Below are positions 7,542 through 16,598 of a DNA stretch of 51,949 nt, in pieces. The notes under the pieces were generated by a model, which was not told where the DNA came from, did not search any database, and saw only the letters and a program-made list of their open reading frames with translations. The first letter of the stretch is position 1. Every line of letters begins with the position of its first letter. The stretch covers positions 1,236-53,184 of the forward strand of contig JAUMZN010000002.1 in the NCBI GenBank assembly GCA_030528085.1. Reading direction: 5' to 3'. The position numbers and the translations under genes are program-made. Source of the DNA: Erysipelotrichaceae bacterium. GTDB taxonomy: Bacteria > Bacillota_I > Bacilli_A > Erysipelotrichales > Erysipelotrichaceae.

Positions 7542-8738
7542 ATGAGCAAGAAAATTCGTTTAGGACTTTCTTTATATCCAGAACAAGAAAGCTTAGAAGA
7601 TATTGAATCTTATTTAAAAATGGCGAGTGAACGCGGTTTTACAAAAGCATTTACTTCTTTATTCTCCGTACAAGGAACAAAAGAAGAAATCATCGACTAT
7701 TTTAAAACGTTCAGCGCAATCGCTCATCGCTATGGCTTTGAAGTCGATGGCGATGTGAATACTGCATTCTTTGAAATGATGGGCGCAAAAGAAGATGACT
7801 TATCTGTATTCAAAGAAATGGGAATCGATATTTTACGAATGGATGCCCCTTTCTTTGATGAACGCGATGCGACAATCGTCAATAATGATCAAGGCATCAT
7901 GATCGAATTCAATACATATATGAAAGATGTCATTGAACAAGCAGTCGCAAACGGTGGAAATCCAAAAAATATTTGCACATGCCACAACTTCTATCCACAG
8001 CGCTATACATGCCCTGCATTAGAAGATGTTAAAGAAGAAAACCGCATGTTAGCGGATTATCCAGTAGCGATGTTTATGAGTTCACAAGAAAAAGGAACAC
8101 ATGGACCATGGCCAGTATCTGATGGCTTGCCTACAGTTGAAGAACATCGCAATATTCCAATTGAAACACAATTAAAACACATGGTTGCTCTCAAAACAGT
8201 AGACGAAGCATTGATCGGCAACGCATTTGCCTCTGAAGCAGAATTAGATGCGATTAAAAATATGATGGATAAAATCTATTTCCATATCGATCATTACGAT
8301 CCAAAAACAGAAGGCGAAGACGCAATGCTTGCGGCAGTTAAAAAAGTGCTTCCTTCTGGCGATTTAGTGCGCATTCCATTAACGATGGTTTTAGAAGAAG
8401 GTGTAACGGATTTAGAAAAAGAAATGTTGCTGGATTTCCCACTCCATAGCGTTTCTGGTGACTCTTTAAACTACATGCTGCGCTCTCGTTTCCCACGTTT
8501 CTTATGCAAAGGAAAAACAATTGAAGTGCGTCCAGTAGAAAAACCATTCTTCGAAAAAGGCGACGTTGTGATCGTAAACGACAACTGCCGTCACTATGGT
8601 GGTGAAGTGCAGATCGTCATGAAACCAATGGAAAACGATGGTCAAAGAAACTTGCTCGGTCATATCGTTGAAGAAGAAATCTTTATTTTAGATGAATTAA
8701 AAGGAAACGATTTATTCTCCTTTGAAGTGAAAGAATAA
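7542..8738 (+). CDS. mupG: MupG-type 6-phospho-N-acetylmuramidase family protein (DUF871)
   Basis: This protein has about 398 residues with a TIM-barrel N-terminal domain (LGLSLYPEQES, then DGDVN, and CHNFYPQRYTC in mid-domain) and a C-terminal cyclophilin-like barrel (from about residue 290). This architecture is that of DUF871/MupG, which cuts MurNAc-6-phosphate-GlcNAc taken up during cell-wall recycling in Staphylococcus. A TTG at 7536 in the same frame is possible, but the ATG at 7542 with AGAAGG upstream is better placed. The usual MurNAc transport and etherase genes are not beside it, so its role in wall recycling is inferred from the family. Confidence 0.82.
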   Translation: MSKKIRLGLSLYPEQESLEDIESYLKMASERGFTKAFTSLFSVQGTKEEIIDYFKTFSAIAHRYGFEVDGDVNTAFFEMMGAKEDDLSVFKEMGIDILRMDAPFFDERDATIVNNDQGIMIEFNTYMKDVIEQAVANGGNPKNICTCHNFYPQRYTCPALEDVKEENRMLADYPVAMFMSSQEKGTHGPWPVSDGLPTVEEHRNIPIETQLKHMVALKTVDEALIGNAFASEAELDAIKNMMDKIYFHIDHYDPKTEGEDAMLAAVKKVLPSGDLVRIPLTMVLEEGVTDLEKEMLLDFPLHSVSGDSLNYMLRSRFPRFLCKGKTIEVRPVEKPFFEKGDVVIVNDNCRHYGGEVQIVMKPMENDGQRNLLGHIVEEEIFILDELKGNDLFSFEVKE

Positions 8739-8761
8739 GCATAATTCACAAAGTAAATCCT

Positions 8762-8789
8762 AAGCTGCGTAAAAATGCGCAGCTTTTTT
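8762..8789 (+). terminator. Rho-independent terminator after mupG
   Basis: AAGCTGCG (8762-8769) pairs with CGCAGCTT (8778-8785), followed by a T-run. Confidence 0.85.
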
Positions 8790-8861
8790 GTAGGCAAAAA
8801 TAGCGTGCAAACGGATGATCGACTAAAATAAAGATAACAAAGAAAAAGAGGAGGTCATCAT

Positions 8862-10175
8862 ATGTTCAAATCACGACGATTTAAATTTTATTCGATTACG
8901 ATCATTTTGGCACTCGTCTGCAGTATGGGATTTGTTTTGCCAACGCCGCTTGAGGCAAAACAAATCGATACATCATTGAACACGACACAAGCGATTCGCA
9001 AAACGCTGCCAAAAAAAGATGAATTAACCGAGGAAATTTTAAATCCTCCAGTCGCCTATAGAGATGAAGCGGATTTTGAATTTGTTGATCAGCGGGAAAT
9101 TATTAATACGCCAACGATTGCACCTTATCATTCTTGTGTATCGTTAGAACTCGTTTATTCCAACTCTAGTTCCGCTTTTGTCTATTATGGCAATGCCTTT
9201 ATCGTCTCCAATCATACGTTGTTGACGAGCGCGCATTGTTTATATGACCACGAAGATCATGGCGGTTATGTCCAACGCGTCGATATCACATTTGCGGATG
9301 GTACGACGATTTCAAGTGCGGATACCAATATGGAAGTTGTGATCAGTCAAAACTATGTGAACAATAATCGTTATGAAGAAGATTTAGGCATCATTGAAAC
9401 GGATCTCGATTTGTCAAAATATGGAACGCCATTAAAACTTGGCTCTCCATCCAAGCAAGGACAAAACGTTGCGATGATGGGATATACAAGCGATTTATCA
9501 TCAGCTGCTTCCCATGTAGCGGGTCGTGCTTTAGCAAGGTCTTCAGGTTGGATTGAAACGCTGGATCGATCGTTATTCGTTTTATCTTTATATGGAGTAG
9601 CAGGCCAATCAGGTTCGCCAGTTTTAGCGGACAATAAAGCGGTGGGGATTTTTAATTTTGGTTTAAGAGATCCTCTTACGATGGAATATATACGAACTGG
9701 AGGAGTGCCTTTTTTCTCCAATCAGCTAAATTGGCTCTCGCAAAATGCTAAATATTTAAATGATCCGATTTATCGAGCTTATAATCCGAATAGCGGCGAA
9801 CATTTATATACGAGAAGCTATCAAGAATTGACCCATATCGTTCAAGCAGGATGGAAAGATGAAGGAATGGCTTGGATGGAAAGTGCTGATCGCAATGGGG
9901 AAATCGTTTGGCGTTTATATAATCCAAATACAGGTGATCATCATTATACTGTGGACCGTCATGAATATGGTGAACTGCCAAAATATGGCTGGATTCAAGA
10001 AGGTGAAATTTGGATCGCCCCACAAAGCACAACAGCCTATGCGCAAGCGGTTTATCGTCTATATAATCCAAACGCAAAAACAGGAATTCACCACTTTACA
10101 ACAGACATCAATGAGAAAAATGCTTTAGTTCAAATGGGTTGGAGAGAAGAAGGTATCGCCTTCTATGCCCTTTAA
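8862..10175 (+). CDS. Secreted V8-like serine protease with C-terminal DUF5648-type repeats
   Basis: This 437-residue protein has a signal peptide (hydrophobic stretch at about residues 10-30). A chymotrypsin-fold protease domain follows, with His125 in TSAHC, a probable Asp174 in YEEDLGII and Ser250 in GQSGSP; all three triad residues are present. The last 150 residues hold three tandem repeats built on YNPNSGEH...GWKDEG, the pattern of DUF5648 domains found on Gram-positive surface proteins and thought to attach to the wall or to glycans. No LPXTG motif is visible. The protein is probably released or loosely wall-bound and resembles glutamyl endopeptidases. AGGAGG precedes the ATG. Confidence 0.85.
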   Translation: MFKSRRFKFYSITIILALVCSMGFVLPTPLEAKQIDTSLNTTQAIRKTLPKKDELTEEILNPPVAYRDEADFEFVDQREIINTPTIAPYHSCVSLELVYSNSSSAFVYYGNAFIVSNHTLLTSAHCLYDHEDHGGYVQRVDITFADGTTISSADTNMEVVISQNYVNNNRYEEDLGIIETDLDLSKYGTPLKLGSPSKQGQNVAMMGYTSDLSSAASHVAGRALARSSGWIETLDRSLFVLSLYGVAGQSGSPVLADNKAVGIFNFGLRDPLTMEYIRTGGVPFFSNQLNWLSQNAKYLNDPIYRAYNPNSGEHLYTRSYQELTHIVQAGWKDEGMAWMESADRNGEIVWRLYNPNTGDHHYTVDRHEYGELPKYGWIQEGEIWIAPQSTTAYAQAVYRLYNPNAKTGIHHFTTDINEKNALVQMGWREEGIAFYAL

Positions 10176-10217
10176 GCTTTTGATGAGCGAAAATAAGCGA
10201 AAGAAGGAGGAAAGATC

Positions 10218-10688
10218 ATGCAGATTCGTTTAGCCCAAAATGGAGATATTGAAAGAATTCATGAGCTATTAAGCCAAGTGCTCAATGTTCATCACCAAGC
10301 CCGCCCGGATTTATTTAAAGCGGGAGCGAGAAAATATACAGATGAACAATTAATGGAAATTCTTCAAGATGAAAAGCGGCCCATTTTTGTGTACTTAAAT
10401 GATGAAGGCATCGTGATGGGATATGCATTTTGCATTCTGCAGCAGCATGTAAACAACAATATTTTGACGGACATTAAAACGTTATATATCGATGATTTAT
10501 GCGTCGACGAAAATGCTCGTCATCAACACATCGGTCATCAGTTATATGACTTTGTTGTTGAATACGCTCGATCAATTGGCTGCTATAACGTGACATTAAA
10601 TGTCTGGGCAGATAACATCAGCGCCTTGAAGTTTTATCGCTCATTAGATTTAAAAGAACAAAAAATTGGAATGGAAGTCATTCTCTAG
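10218..10688 (+). CDS. GNAT family N-acetyltransferase
   Basis: This 156-residue protein has the single-domain GNAT fold. The acetyl-CoA-binding motif A appears as IDDLCVDENARHQHIGHQL (residues 94-112), a variant of the R/Q-x-x-G-x-G/A signature in which the last position is His. The later WADNISALKFYRSL segment is typical of this family. It transfers an acetyl group from acetyl-CoA to an amine; the acceptor cannot be told. AAGGAGG precedes the ATG. It starts 42 bases after the protease gene with no terminator between, so the two are probably co-transcribed. Confidence 0.82.
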   Translation: MQIRLAQNGDIERIHELLSQVLNVHHQARPDLFKAGARKYTDEQLMEILQDEKRPIFVYLNDEGIVMGYAFCILQQHVNNNILTDIKTLYIDDLCVDENARHQHIGHQLYDFVVEYARSIGCYNVTLNVWADNISALKFYRSLDLKEQKIGMEVIL

Positions 10689-10799
10689 CGAGATTTTGAT
10701 TGAATGGCGATGAGGCAATCAAGACAATTGCGCATAAACATTGTATGATTCAAGTTGAATCGACCTAAAGAGAACACAATAACTTATGGAGAACAACCA

Positions 10800-11741
10800 A
10801 TGAAGATATGTCCTTATTGCCATCTTGAAAATCCGGATGACGCAAAACATTGCCTCGCTTGCGGCAAGAAGCTGACGGATGAAAAGCCTAAGTGGTTTGG
10901 ATTGAAAAAAAGAAAACCAGAACAAGCGTCAGGTGAAAAGAGTCCAGAAGAAACAAGTACGCCTAGCCAAACTGAACAAAATCCAAAAGAAGACAACGTT
11001 TTTGAAAAGACAGATAAAAATAAAGAACCTAAAAGTATTTTGGATCGCTTGTTGCAAAGTGATCAACCAGATCAACAAGTTGAATATACGCCGCTCTCGA
11101 GCCGCTTGCAGCCAGACATTTCTTCTGTAGATTTAGAAACAGAAAAAAGACGTCGCCAAGAACAGCTTGAGCGCCAAAAACAAGCGCAAAGGGAAGCACA
11201 AGAAGCGATGCAACCAAACTCACCGAAAAACGATAAACAAAAAATATTGTTGACGGCGGTGATTTGCTTATTATCTTGTCTCGTTTTGATTTTAGCTTTG
11301 ATCGTAGCAACGCAAGGTTCTCGCGATCATAGCAATCGCGGCAGTACGCCAACAAGCACGTCTTCAATTAAACGCTATTTCGATGATTCATATACGGATG
11401 ATTGGAAAAGCACACAAACAGAGACGAATTCATTTGAAGAAATCGAACCATCAGAAACATATTCTGATGCGGATTCTGGAGAATTTATTGAAGATATTCT
11501 TTCTGAACAAAACCCGCAAACGAGTTCGTATGATTTATATGTCACAAATTACGTGATGAAAGTTCGCGAAAAACCAAATCTTGATGCGGAGTCGATCGGC
11601 TCTTTGGATGCGCAAGAACAAGTTGAAATTGCGGCGACAAGAACAGATGACAATGGCACTGTTTGGGGATTGTTAGCGCGAGATGAAGGATGGGTTTGCA
11701 TTCAAGATCAAGACCAAGTTTATCTTTCGAGCATGGAATAA
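10800..11741 (+). CDS. Zinc-ribbon membrane protein with extracellular SH3-like domain
   Basis: The ATG at 10800 is chosen (GGAGA upstream), giving 313 residues. The N-terminus is a zinc ribbon (CPYCHLEN...CLACGKK, four Cys). A long charged, Glu/Gln/Lys-rich linker follows, then one membrane helix at about residues 150-175. An acidic Ser/Thr-rich stalk leads to a C-terminal SH3b-like domain (YVMKVREKPN...VWGLLARDEGWVC). The topology suggests an inside zinc-binding head and an outside domain that could bind peptidoglycan. Proteins of this layout are often sensors or wall-associated scaffolds. I do not recognise a specific named family. Confidence 0.7.
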   Translation: MKICPYCHLENPDDAKHCLACGKKLTDEKPKWFGLKKRKPEQASGEKSPEETSTPSQTEQNPKEDNVFEKTDKNKEPKSILDRLLQSDQPDQQVEYTPLSSRLQPDISSVDLETEKRRRQEQLERQKQAQREAQEAMQPNSPKNDKQKILLTAVICLLSCLVLILALIVATQGSRDHSNRGSTPTSTSSIKRYFDDSYTDDWKSTQTETNSFEEIEPSETYSDADSGEFIEDILSEQNPQTSSYDLYVTNYVMKVREKPNLDAESIGSLDAQEQVEIAATRTDDNGTVWGLLARDEGWVCIQDQDQVYLSSME

Positions 11742-11746
11742 AGAAG

Positions 11747-11781
11747 AAGCCTAAGGAATCAAGTTGTCCTTAGGCTTTTTT
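11747..11781 (+). terminator. Rho-independent terminator after the zinc-ribbon gene
   Basis: An 11-base perfect stem, AAGCCTAAGGA/TCCTTAGGCTT (11747-11757 and 11767-11777), is followed by T. Confidence 0.88.
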
Positions 11782-11802
11782 GATATCGATTTGTTTAAAA
11801 AC

Positions 11803-12324
11803 TTAATGAGCTTCTTGGTTAGAGTCTTCTTTGGAAACTTCCTCTTTTTGGGATTGTTCTAAATGTTCAAGATCCATTTCTGCAACAGAAGGAACGTCTT
11901 CTTCATAAGGTAGATCACCAACGATTTCATAGTCCGCTACATCTTGTTGATGATTAGTTGTTTGTGTTTGCAGCTTTTGTTTTAAACCTCTTAAATTTTG
12001 AACATAGACGAACAATACAGCGAGAATTTCAATACCTAAAAGGCAATTTGCGATAGAAATCATCTGTACTTGTTCCATGCGAATTAAAAAGAGCATCCCG
12101 ATTATCATGATCGCAAGTGAGATCATTCCAGCTTTTTTCAGGCTCTGTCCAAATTGAGATTGAATCTCATTCCATAATGGAGATTCTTCTGTAAAGTCTT
12201 TGTGCTTTAAACCTGCAGCGCAAGTAAGAGGGGATGAAGAATCGTTGGCAATTGAAGTGCCAATCCAAAGCATCATCCAAGCAAAGAAAAGTCCAATAAA
12301 TAAAAATAAAAACCACGTTGTCAT
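11803..12324 (-). CDS. Membrane protein of unknown function
   Basis: This protein has about 173 residues. The ATG at 12324 is preceded at normal spacing by AAAGGTGG, so I prefer it over the longer frame to 12336. It has one N-terminal hydrophobic helix, a polar stretch, two more helices (about residues 65-110), then an acidic, Glu/Gln-rich cytoplasmic tail of about 60 residues. The general layout resembles SdpI-like small membrane proteins, but I see no defining motif and do not assign it. It is convergent with the zinc-ribbon gene and divergent from the next membrane protein. Confidence 0.6.
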   Translation of the reverse strand: MTTWFLFLFIGLFFAWMMLWIGTSIANDSSSPLTCAAGLKHKDFTEESPLWNEIQSQFGQSLKKAGMISLAIMIIGMLFLIRMEQVQMISIANCLLGIEILAVLFVYVQNLRGLKQKLQTQTTNHQQDVADYEIVGDLPYEEDVPSVAEMDLEHLEQSQKEEVSKEDSNQEAH

Positions 12325-12656
12325 GAGTATCACCACCTTTAGTTTAGCGATAACTCAATTTTGTTCAAATTATTCCGCATAAGAAGAACAATCATGACTA
12401 AAATGTTAGAACAATTTACTTTATACAGCGATTTTTCGTGCATAAAATGGAAGTTAAGATCTTTTGGTTTTAGCCAAAACTTAAATGTTCATCTTGTAAA
12501 ATCGAAGTGAACAATTGAAATTACATGAAGATCTAAAAAATCTATTTTATATGGCGATCACAATACTCATGACAAGCAAGAGAGATTTGATTCGTGTAAA
12601 ATAGATCCAATCGAACGTTTTCGATACTCACAATAAATTTAGAAGGAGGGATGTAA
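12325..12656. other. Divergent intergenic region
   Basis: These 332 bases lie between two divergent membrane-protein genes. Several AT-rich -10-like elements occur (for example around 12596-12601) and a short stem TTTTGG/CCAAAA lies near 12463-12480. I see no RNA gene or clear operator. Confidence 0.4.
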
Positions 12657-13706
12657 GTGAACGAAGATTTACGCCGAGATCTGCGCGTGCCGCTGATTTT
12701 GTTTATTATCTTTGGCATATTCGGATTTGAATTGCCTTTGCTTTTTGTCGTGACACTCATTCCTGTGCTTTGTTATATGTTAGCGATCTATGGATCACGC
12801 AAACCGCAAGAAATCTATATTGGTAAAAGAAGAAATAGAAACAAGATGTATAAATCTTGGAATGAGCCGAAATATCAAAACCACCCTGTTGTCGTTCCGC
12901 GTGTATTTTGTGCCGTGGAAGCAATTCTATGCATGATTTTAGGTTTATCCACACTCGTTTTATTTCCGATTTCAATTTACTTTTTCAATTGGGCTTCAAT
13001 TTATTGGGCAATGGCAGATGGTCGAGTTGAACCAATGCCAAATATTCCCTATGAAGATCAACGACGAAACAATTATCAAGCCAATCAAAATGCACGCTAT
13101 GAAAACCAAAGAACAGGGCAGGAATCAGCAGAAGATGTTTTGCGCAAAATGGGCGAAGCAACACAACGCTTTTTTCAAAGTGATGAAGTTAAAGGAGCAG
13201 CAAGAGCGGTTGGCGCAACAATTTCTAGTGTCGCTCAAGGAGTGACTAAGGAAATGAAAAACGCGAATGCGAGTATGAATAAAACCACAAACAAGAAACC
13301 GCCGCAACCTTCGCAAGAAGAAATTGCCCAGCGCTTAAAAGGGGAAGTGATTCGTCAAATTGCCGCAAATGATATGAAGCTGCAAGAGATCAATAGTTCT
13401 ATTGGCGGTTTATTAGAATCGATGTTTGGCAACAGCAAGATTACGATCGCAAAATACCAAGCAGGCATTGATGAAGCGATTGAAATGTCGTCTCAAAACT
13501 TGCAGGCGGCTAGAGAGTATGCCAAGACGGGAAGCAATCCTGAAGTGATGCAGCAGTTCTTGGATCGCTCAAACTTGATTAATCAAAAAACAAATGAGTT
13601 AGTGGATGCCTTAGTCAAACACCAGCACAATTTGATGGAAGCAGATATCAACAATCTCACAGACTCTTTAGAAGATTTACAAGATTCTTTAAAGTATTAT
13701 CATTAA
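12657..13706 (+). CDS. Membrane protein of unknown function with coiled-coil C-terminus
   Basis: This 349-residue protein starts at a GTG. An AGGAGGG site stands six bases upstream, and the in-frame alternatives lack one. Three to four hydrophobic segments occupy residues 10-125. They are followed by a Gln/Asn-rich cytoplasmic stretch, then a helical region at about residues 225-349 with heptad-like spacing that is probably coiled coil. The layout is loosely like XpaC-type proteins, but the resemblance is too weak to name it. A strong terminator follows. Confidence 0.6.
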   Translation: MNEDLRRDLRVPLILFIIFGIFGFELPLLFVVTLIPVLCYMLAIYGSRKPQEIYIGKRRNRNKMYKSWNEPKYQNHPVVVPRVFCAVEAILCMILGLSTLVLFPISIYFFNWASIYWAMADGRVEPMPNIPYEDQRRNNYQANQNARYENQRTGQESAEDVLRKMGEATQRFFQSDEVKGAARAVGATISSVAQGVTKEMKNANASMNKTTNKKPPQPSQEEIAQRLKGEVIRQIAANDMKLQEINSSIGGLLESMFGNSKITIAKYQAGIDEAIEMSSQNLQAAREYAKTGSNPEVMQQFLDRSNLINQKTNELVDALVKHQHNLMEADINNLTDSLEDLQDSLKYYH

Positions 13707-13717
13707 TCTACAAATAT

Positions 13718-13756
13718 ACCTCCAGCCAAGCGGTGCGCGGCTGGAGGTTTTAATTT
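13718..13756 (+). terminator. Rho-independent terminator after 12657-13706
   Basis: ACCTCCAGCC (13718-13727) pairs with GGCTGGAGGT (13739-13748), followed by TTTTAATTT. Confidence 0.8.
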
Positions 13757-13776
13757 GTCGCAATGAATAGTGGGAT

Positions 13777-13812
13777 CAAAAAAAGACTTCAGCATTGGAT
13801 TGCTGAAGTCTT
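13777..13812 (-). terminator. Rho-independent terminator of nrdD
   Basis: A 12-base perfect stem (13783-13794 and 13801-13812) has an A-run on its low-coordinate side, which is a T-run on the minus strand. Confidence 0.85.
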
Positions 13813-13823
13813 AAAGGCAAAGA

Positions 13824-15998
13824 TTAAAGGTGAGTTACACGTTCTTTAATTTCTTGTGTACGGCCTTGGTTCCAGAATTGAGTACCAATGTATCCGCAAG
13901 TACGACGAGCAACGTTCATCTTGTCTTGGTCAGTGTTGCCGCAGTTTGGACATTTCCAAACGAGTTTGTGGTTTTCGTCTTCGACGATTTCGATTTCGCC
14001 TTCGTATCCGCAAACTTGGCAGTAGTCAGATTTTGTGTTCAATTCAGCATACATGATGTGATCGTAGATATGTTGAATTAAAGCCATAACTGCAGGTAAG
14101 TTGTTTTCCATGTTTGGAACTTCAACATAGGAAATCGCTCCACCTGGGGAAAGTTTTTGGAACTGAGCTTCGAATGTTAATTTATCGAATGCATCGATTG
14201 GTTCAGTAACATGCACGTGGTAAGAGTTTGTGATGTAGTTTTTGTCTGTTACGTGTGGGATGATACCGAAACGGTCTTGCAGTTTCTTGGAGAATTTATA
14301 AGTTGTGGATTCCATTGGTGTGCCATATAAGGAGAAGTCAATGTTGTTTTGAGCTTTCCATTTAGCACATGCTGCGTTGAGGTAATCCATAACGCGTTTT
14401 GCGAATGCGAATCCTTTTGGATCAGTGTGGGAAACACCTGTCATGTAGTAAACACATTCACATAAACCAGCATAGCCTAAAGAAATTGTAGAGTAACCGC
14501 CGAACAATAATTTGTCGATTGTTTCTCCTTTTTCTAAACGAGCTAATGCCCCGTTTTGCCAAAGGATTGGCGCAACATCACTTGGTGTACCAAGCAGACG
14601 TTCGTGACGCAGACGCAATGCGCGGTAGCAAAGGTCTAAACGTTCGTCGAAAATACGCCAGAATTCTTTTTCGTCTTTTTTAGAAGAGCAAGCGATGTCG
14701 ACTAAGTTGATCGTAACAACACCTTGGTTGAAACGTCCGTAGTATTTTGGTTTACCGTTTTCGTCAACATATGGAGTCAAGAAGGAACGGCATCCCATTG
14801 CAGGATAGCAATGACCTTCTCCGTTTTTGTCGATTTTGAGTTCTAACATTTTCTTTTCGGAAATGTAGTCAGGAACCATACGTTTTGCAGTACATTTAGC
14901 TGCAAGTTGAGTTAAGTAGTAGTACTTGCTGTCTGGGTGGATGTTGTCTTCTTCCAGCACGTAGATCAGTTTAGGGAATGCTGGAGTGATGTAGTGACCT
15001 TTTTCGTTTTTAACGCCCAAAATTCTTTGTTTTAATACGGCTTCGATAATAGAAGCGAGGTCAGCTTTAGTTTGAGGATCATCCACTTCGTTGAGGTACA
15101 TGAAGACAGTGATGAATGGTGCTTGTCCGTTTGTTGTCATTAAAGTGATGACTTGGTATTGGATTGTTTGAACACCTTTTTCGATTTCTTTTTGAACGCG
15201 CATTTCTGCGATTTCATTTACTGTTGCTTCATCAGTAGGCAAGTTCATTGCAGTTAGCTCTTCTAATACATCTTTACGTGCTTTTTCACGAGAGATTTGT
15301 ACGAATGGAGCTAAGTGAGAAAGTGTAATCGATTGACCACCGTATTGGGAGCTTGCTACTTGAGCAATGATTTGTGTTGCGATGTTGCATGCAGTAGAGA
15401 AGCTATGTGGTTTTTCGATCATTGTTTCAGAAATGACAGTGCCATTTTGAAGCATATCTTCCAAGTTGACTAAGCAACAGTTATGCATATGTTGTGCAAA
15501 GTAGTCAGAGTCATGGAAGTGAATTAACCCATTATCATGCGCCTGCATGATGTCAGCAGGAAGCAAGAAACGACGAGTGATGTCTTTGGAAACTTCACCA
15601 GCCATGTAGTCACGCTGTACAGAGTTGACTAAAGGGTTTTTATTTGAGTTTTCTTGTTTTACTTCTTCATTGTTGCGCTCTAACAAAGACATGATCTGTT
15701 GGTCAGTTGAGTTTGTTTTACGAACAAGAGCGCGTTCGTAACGGTAAGTAATGTAGTTTTTAGCGACTGCGTAGTAACCTGCGCCCATTAAAGCCGCTTC
15801 AACCATATCTTGGATTTCTTCAACTCCAGCAGAACGTTTCATGTTTTCACATTGACGAGCAACTTGATCAGCTACAGCAAGAATAGATTCTTCTGTGAGT
15901 TGATTGTGCATTGTAGCTTTATTTGCTTTGCGAATTGCGTTTTCAATTTTAGCAATGTTGAAAATCGCTTCTTCGCCACTTCGTTTGATGACTTTCAT
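13824..15998 (-). CDS. nrdD: Anaerobic (class III) ribonucleoside-triphosphate reductase
   Basis: This 724-residue protein is full length. An N-terminal ATP-cone (VIKRSGEEAIFNIAKIENAI) gives allosteric control. The catalytic barrel follows, then a C-terminal four-cysteine zinc site (CQVCGYEG and CPNCGN) and the glycyl-radical loop RTCGYIG at residues 699-705. It reduces ribonucleotides to deoxyribonucleotides without oxygen and needs the radical-SAM activase NrdG. No nrdG lies next to it, although the two are often adjacent. The SD sequence is AAGGAG at about 16006-16011, and the leader carries two hairpins just ahead of it. Confidence 0.95.
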   Translation of the reverse strand: MKVIKRSGEEAIFNIAKIENAIRKANKATMHNQLTEESILAVADQVARQCENMKRSAGVEEIQDMVEAALMGAGYYAVAKNYITYRYERALVRKTNSTDQQIMSLLERNNEEVKQENSNKNPLVNSVQRDYMAGEVSKDITRRFLLPADIMQAHDNGLIHFHDSDYFAQHMHNCCLVNLEDMLQNGTVISETMIEKPHSFSTACNIATQIIAQVASSQYGGQSITLSHLAPFVQISREKARKDVLEELTAMNLPTDEATVNEIAEMRVQKEIEKGVQTIQYQVITLMTTNGQAPFITVFMYLNEVDDPQTKADLASIIEAVLKQRILGVKNEKGHYITPAFPKLIYVLEEDNIHPDSKYYYLTQLAAKCTAKRMVPDYISEKKMLELKIDKNGEGHCYPAMGCRSFLTPYVDENGKPKYYGRFNQGVVTINLVDIACSSKKDEKEFWRIFDERLDLCYRALRLRHERLLGTPSDVAPILWQNGALARLEKGETIDKLLFGGYSTISLGYAGLCECVYYMTGVSHTDPKGFAFAKRVMDYLNAACAKWKAQNNIDFSLYGTPMESTTYKFSKKLQDRFGIIPHVTDKNYITNSYHVHVTEPIDAFDKLTFEAQFQKLSPGGAISYVEVPNMENNLPAVMALIQHIYDHIMYAELNTKSDYCQVCGYEGEIEIVEDENHKLVWKCPNCGNTDQDKMNVARRTCGYIGTQFWNQGRTQEIKERVTHL

Positions 15999-16014
15999 CA
16001 GCGTTTCTCCTTAT

Positions 16015-16031
16015 ATATCGTTGAACGATAT
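16015..16031. promoter_or_regulatory. 17-base perfect palindrome ahead of nrdD
   Basis: ATATCGTT and AACGATAT flank one central base. It abuts the nrdD ribosome-binding site, so it could be an operator or a leader hairpin that limits ribosome access. Confidence 0.5.
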
Positions 16032-16034
16032 TTA

Positions 16035-16060
16035 GATTGGATCATTCCAATCGGTTTTTT
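16035..16060. other. Second leader hairpin ahead of nrdD
   Basis: GATTGGA (16035-16041) and TCCAATC (16046-16052) pair around a 4-base loop. On the plus strand it is followed by a T-run, but no plus-strand gene leads into it; on the minus strand it is part of the nrdD leader. Confidence 0.45.
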
Positions 16061-16494
16061 AAATGAGTTGTGAAAATCTGATTAGATCCAGCATTGTTCT
16101 GTAAGAGATTCACTATATGATTTGAATTGAAATGAATGAGCATCATCCATGTTGAATGGTTTGGATATCGTGCTGCAATTATTCACTTCAACTGAGTGCC
16201 CTGTTTAAAAGTGGGTACAGATCTAAGTATATACAGGATGTCTAACAAGCGAAAGCGAAAGAATCGAAATCTCACAAAAGTCCAAATGATTTTTTTGAAA
16301 CAAACTGACGGTTAAATTTGTGAACTTTTAAGCAAGTTTTATCGAAATTATTTACTTTTCAATAAAGTTTGACGATAAAATATGTCAAATTTAGCTATTA
16401 ATGAATCAGACTGAAAAAGTGAAAATGACCCGCTTTCACTACCAAAAGAGCTCTGAATTTCAAAATGTCACAAAATGCAAAAAGTTACAAAAGG
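16061..16494. other. Promoter/leader region of nrdD
   Basis: On the minus strand a TATACT -10 (16226-16231) with a TTCGCT-like -35 at 16-base spacing would start transcription near 16219, giving a leader of about 220 nt. TCACTATATGA near 16110-16120 is loosely like an NrdR box but lacks a partner. The rest, 16240-16494, is AT-rich with no feature that I can support. Confidence 0.4.
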
Positions 16495-16530
16495 GAAAAA
16501 AGAAAACCAACCAGAACATAAGGTTGGCTT
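16495..16530 (-). terminator. Terminator of the S24 repressor gene
   Basis: CCAACC/GGTTGG arms (16507-16512 and 16522-16527), extended by wobble pairs, are followed on the minus strand by TTTTCTTTTTT. Confidence 0.6.
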
Positions 16531-16598
16531 TCGTTAGGATTTGGATTGCGCTTCGAAGAACATCATTTGACCAAAGCATTACATTAGAAAAAACGGAT

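Noticed and set aside
16108-16122. NrdR box ahead of nrdD
   Set aside because: There is only one loose match and no second box at the usual spacing.
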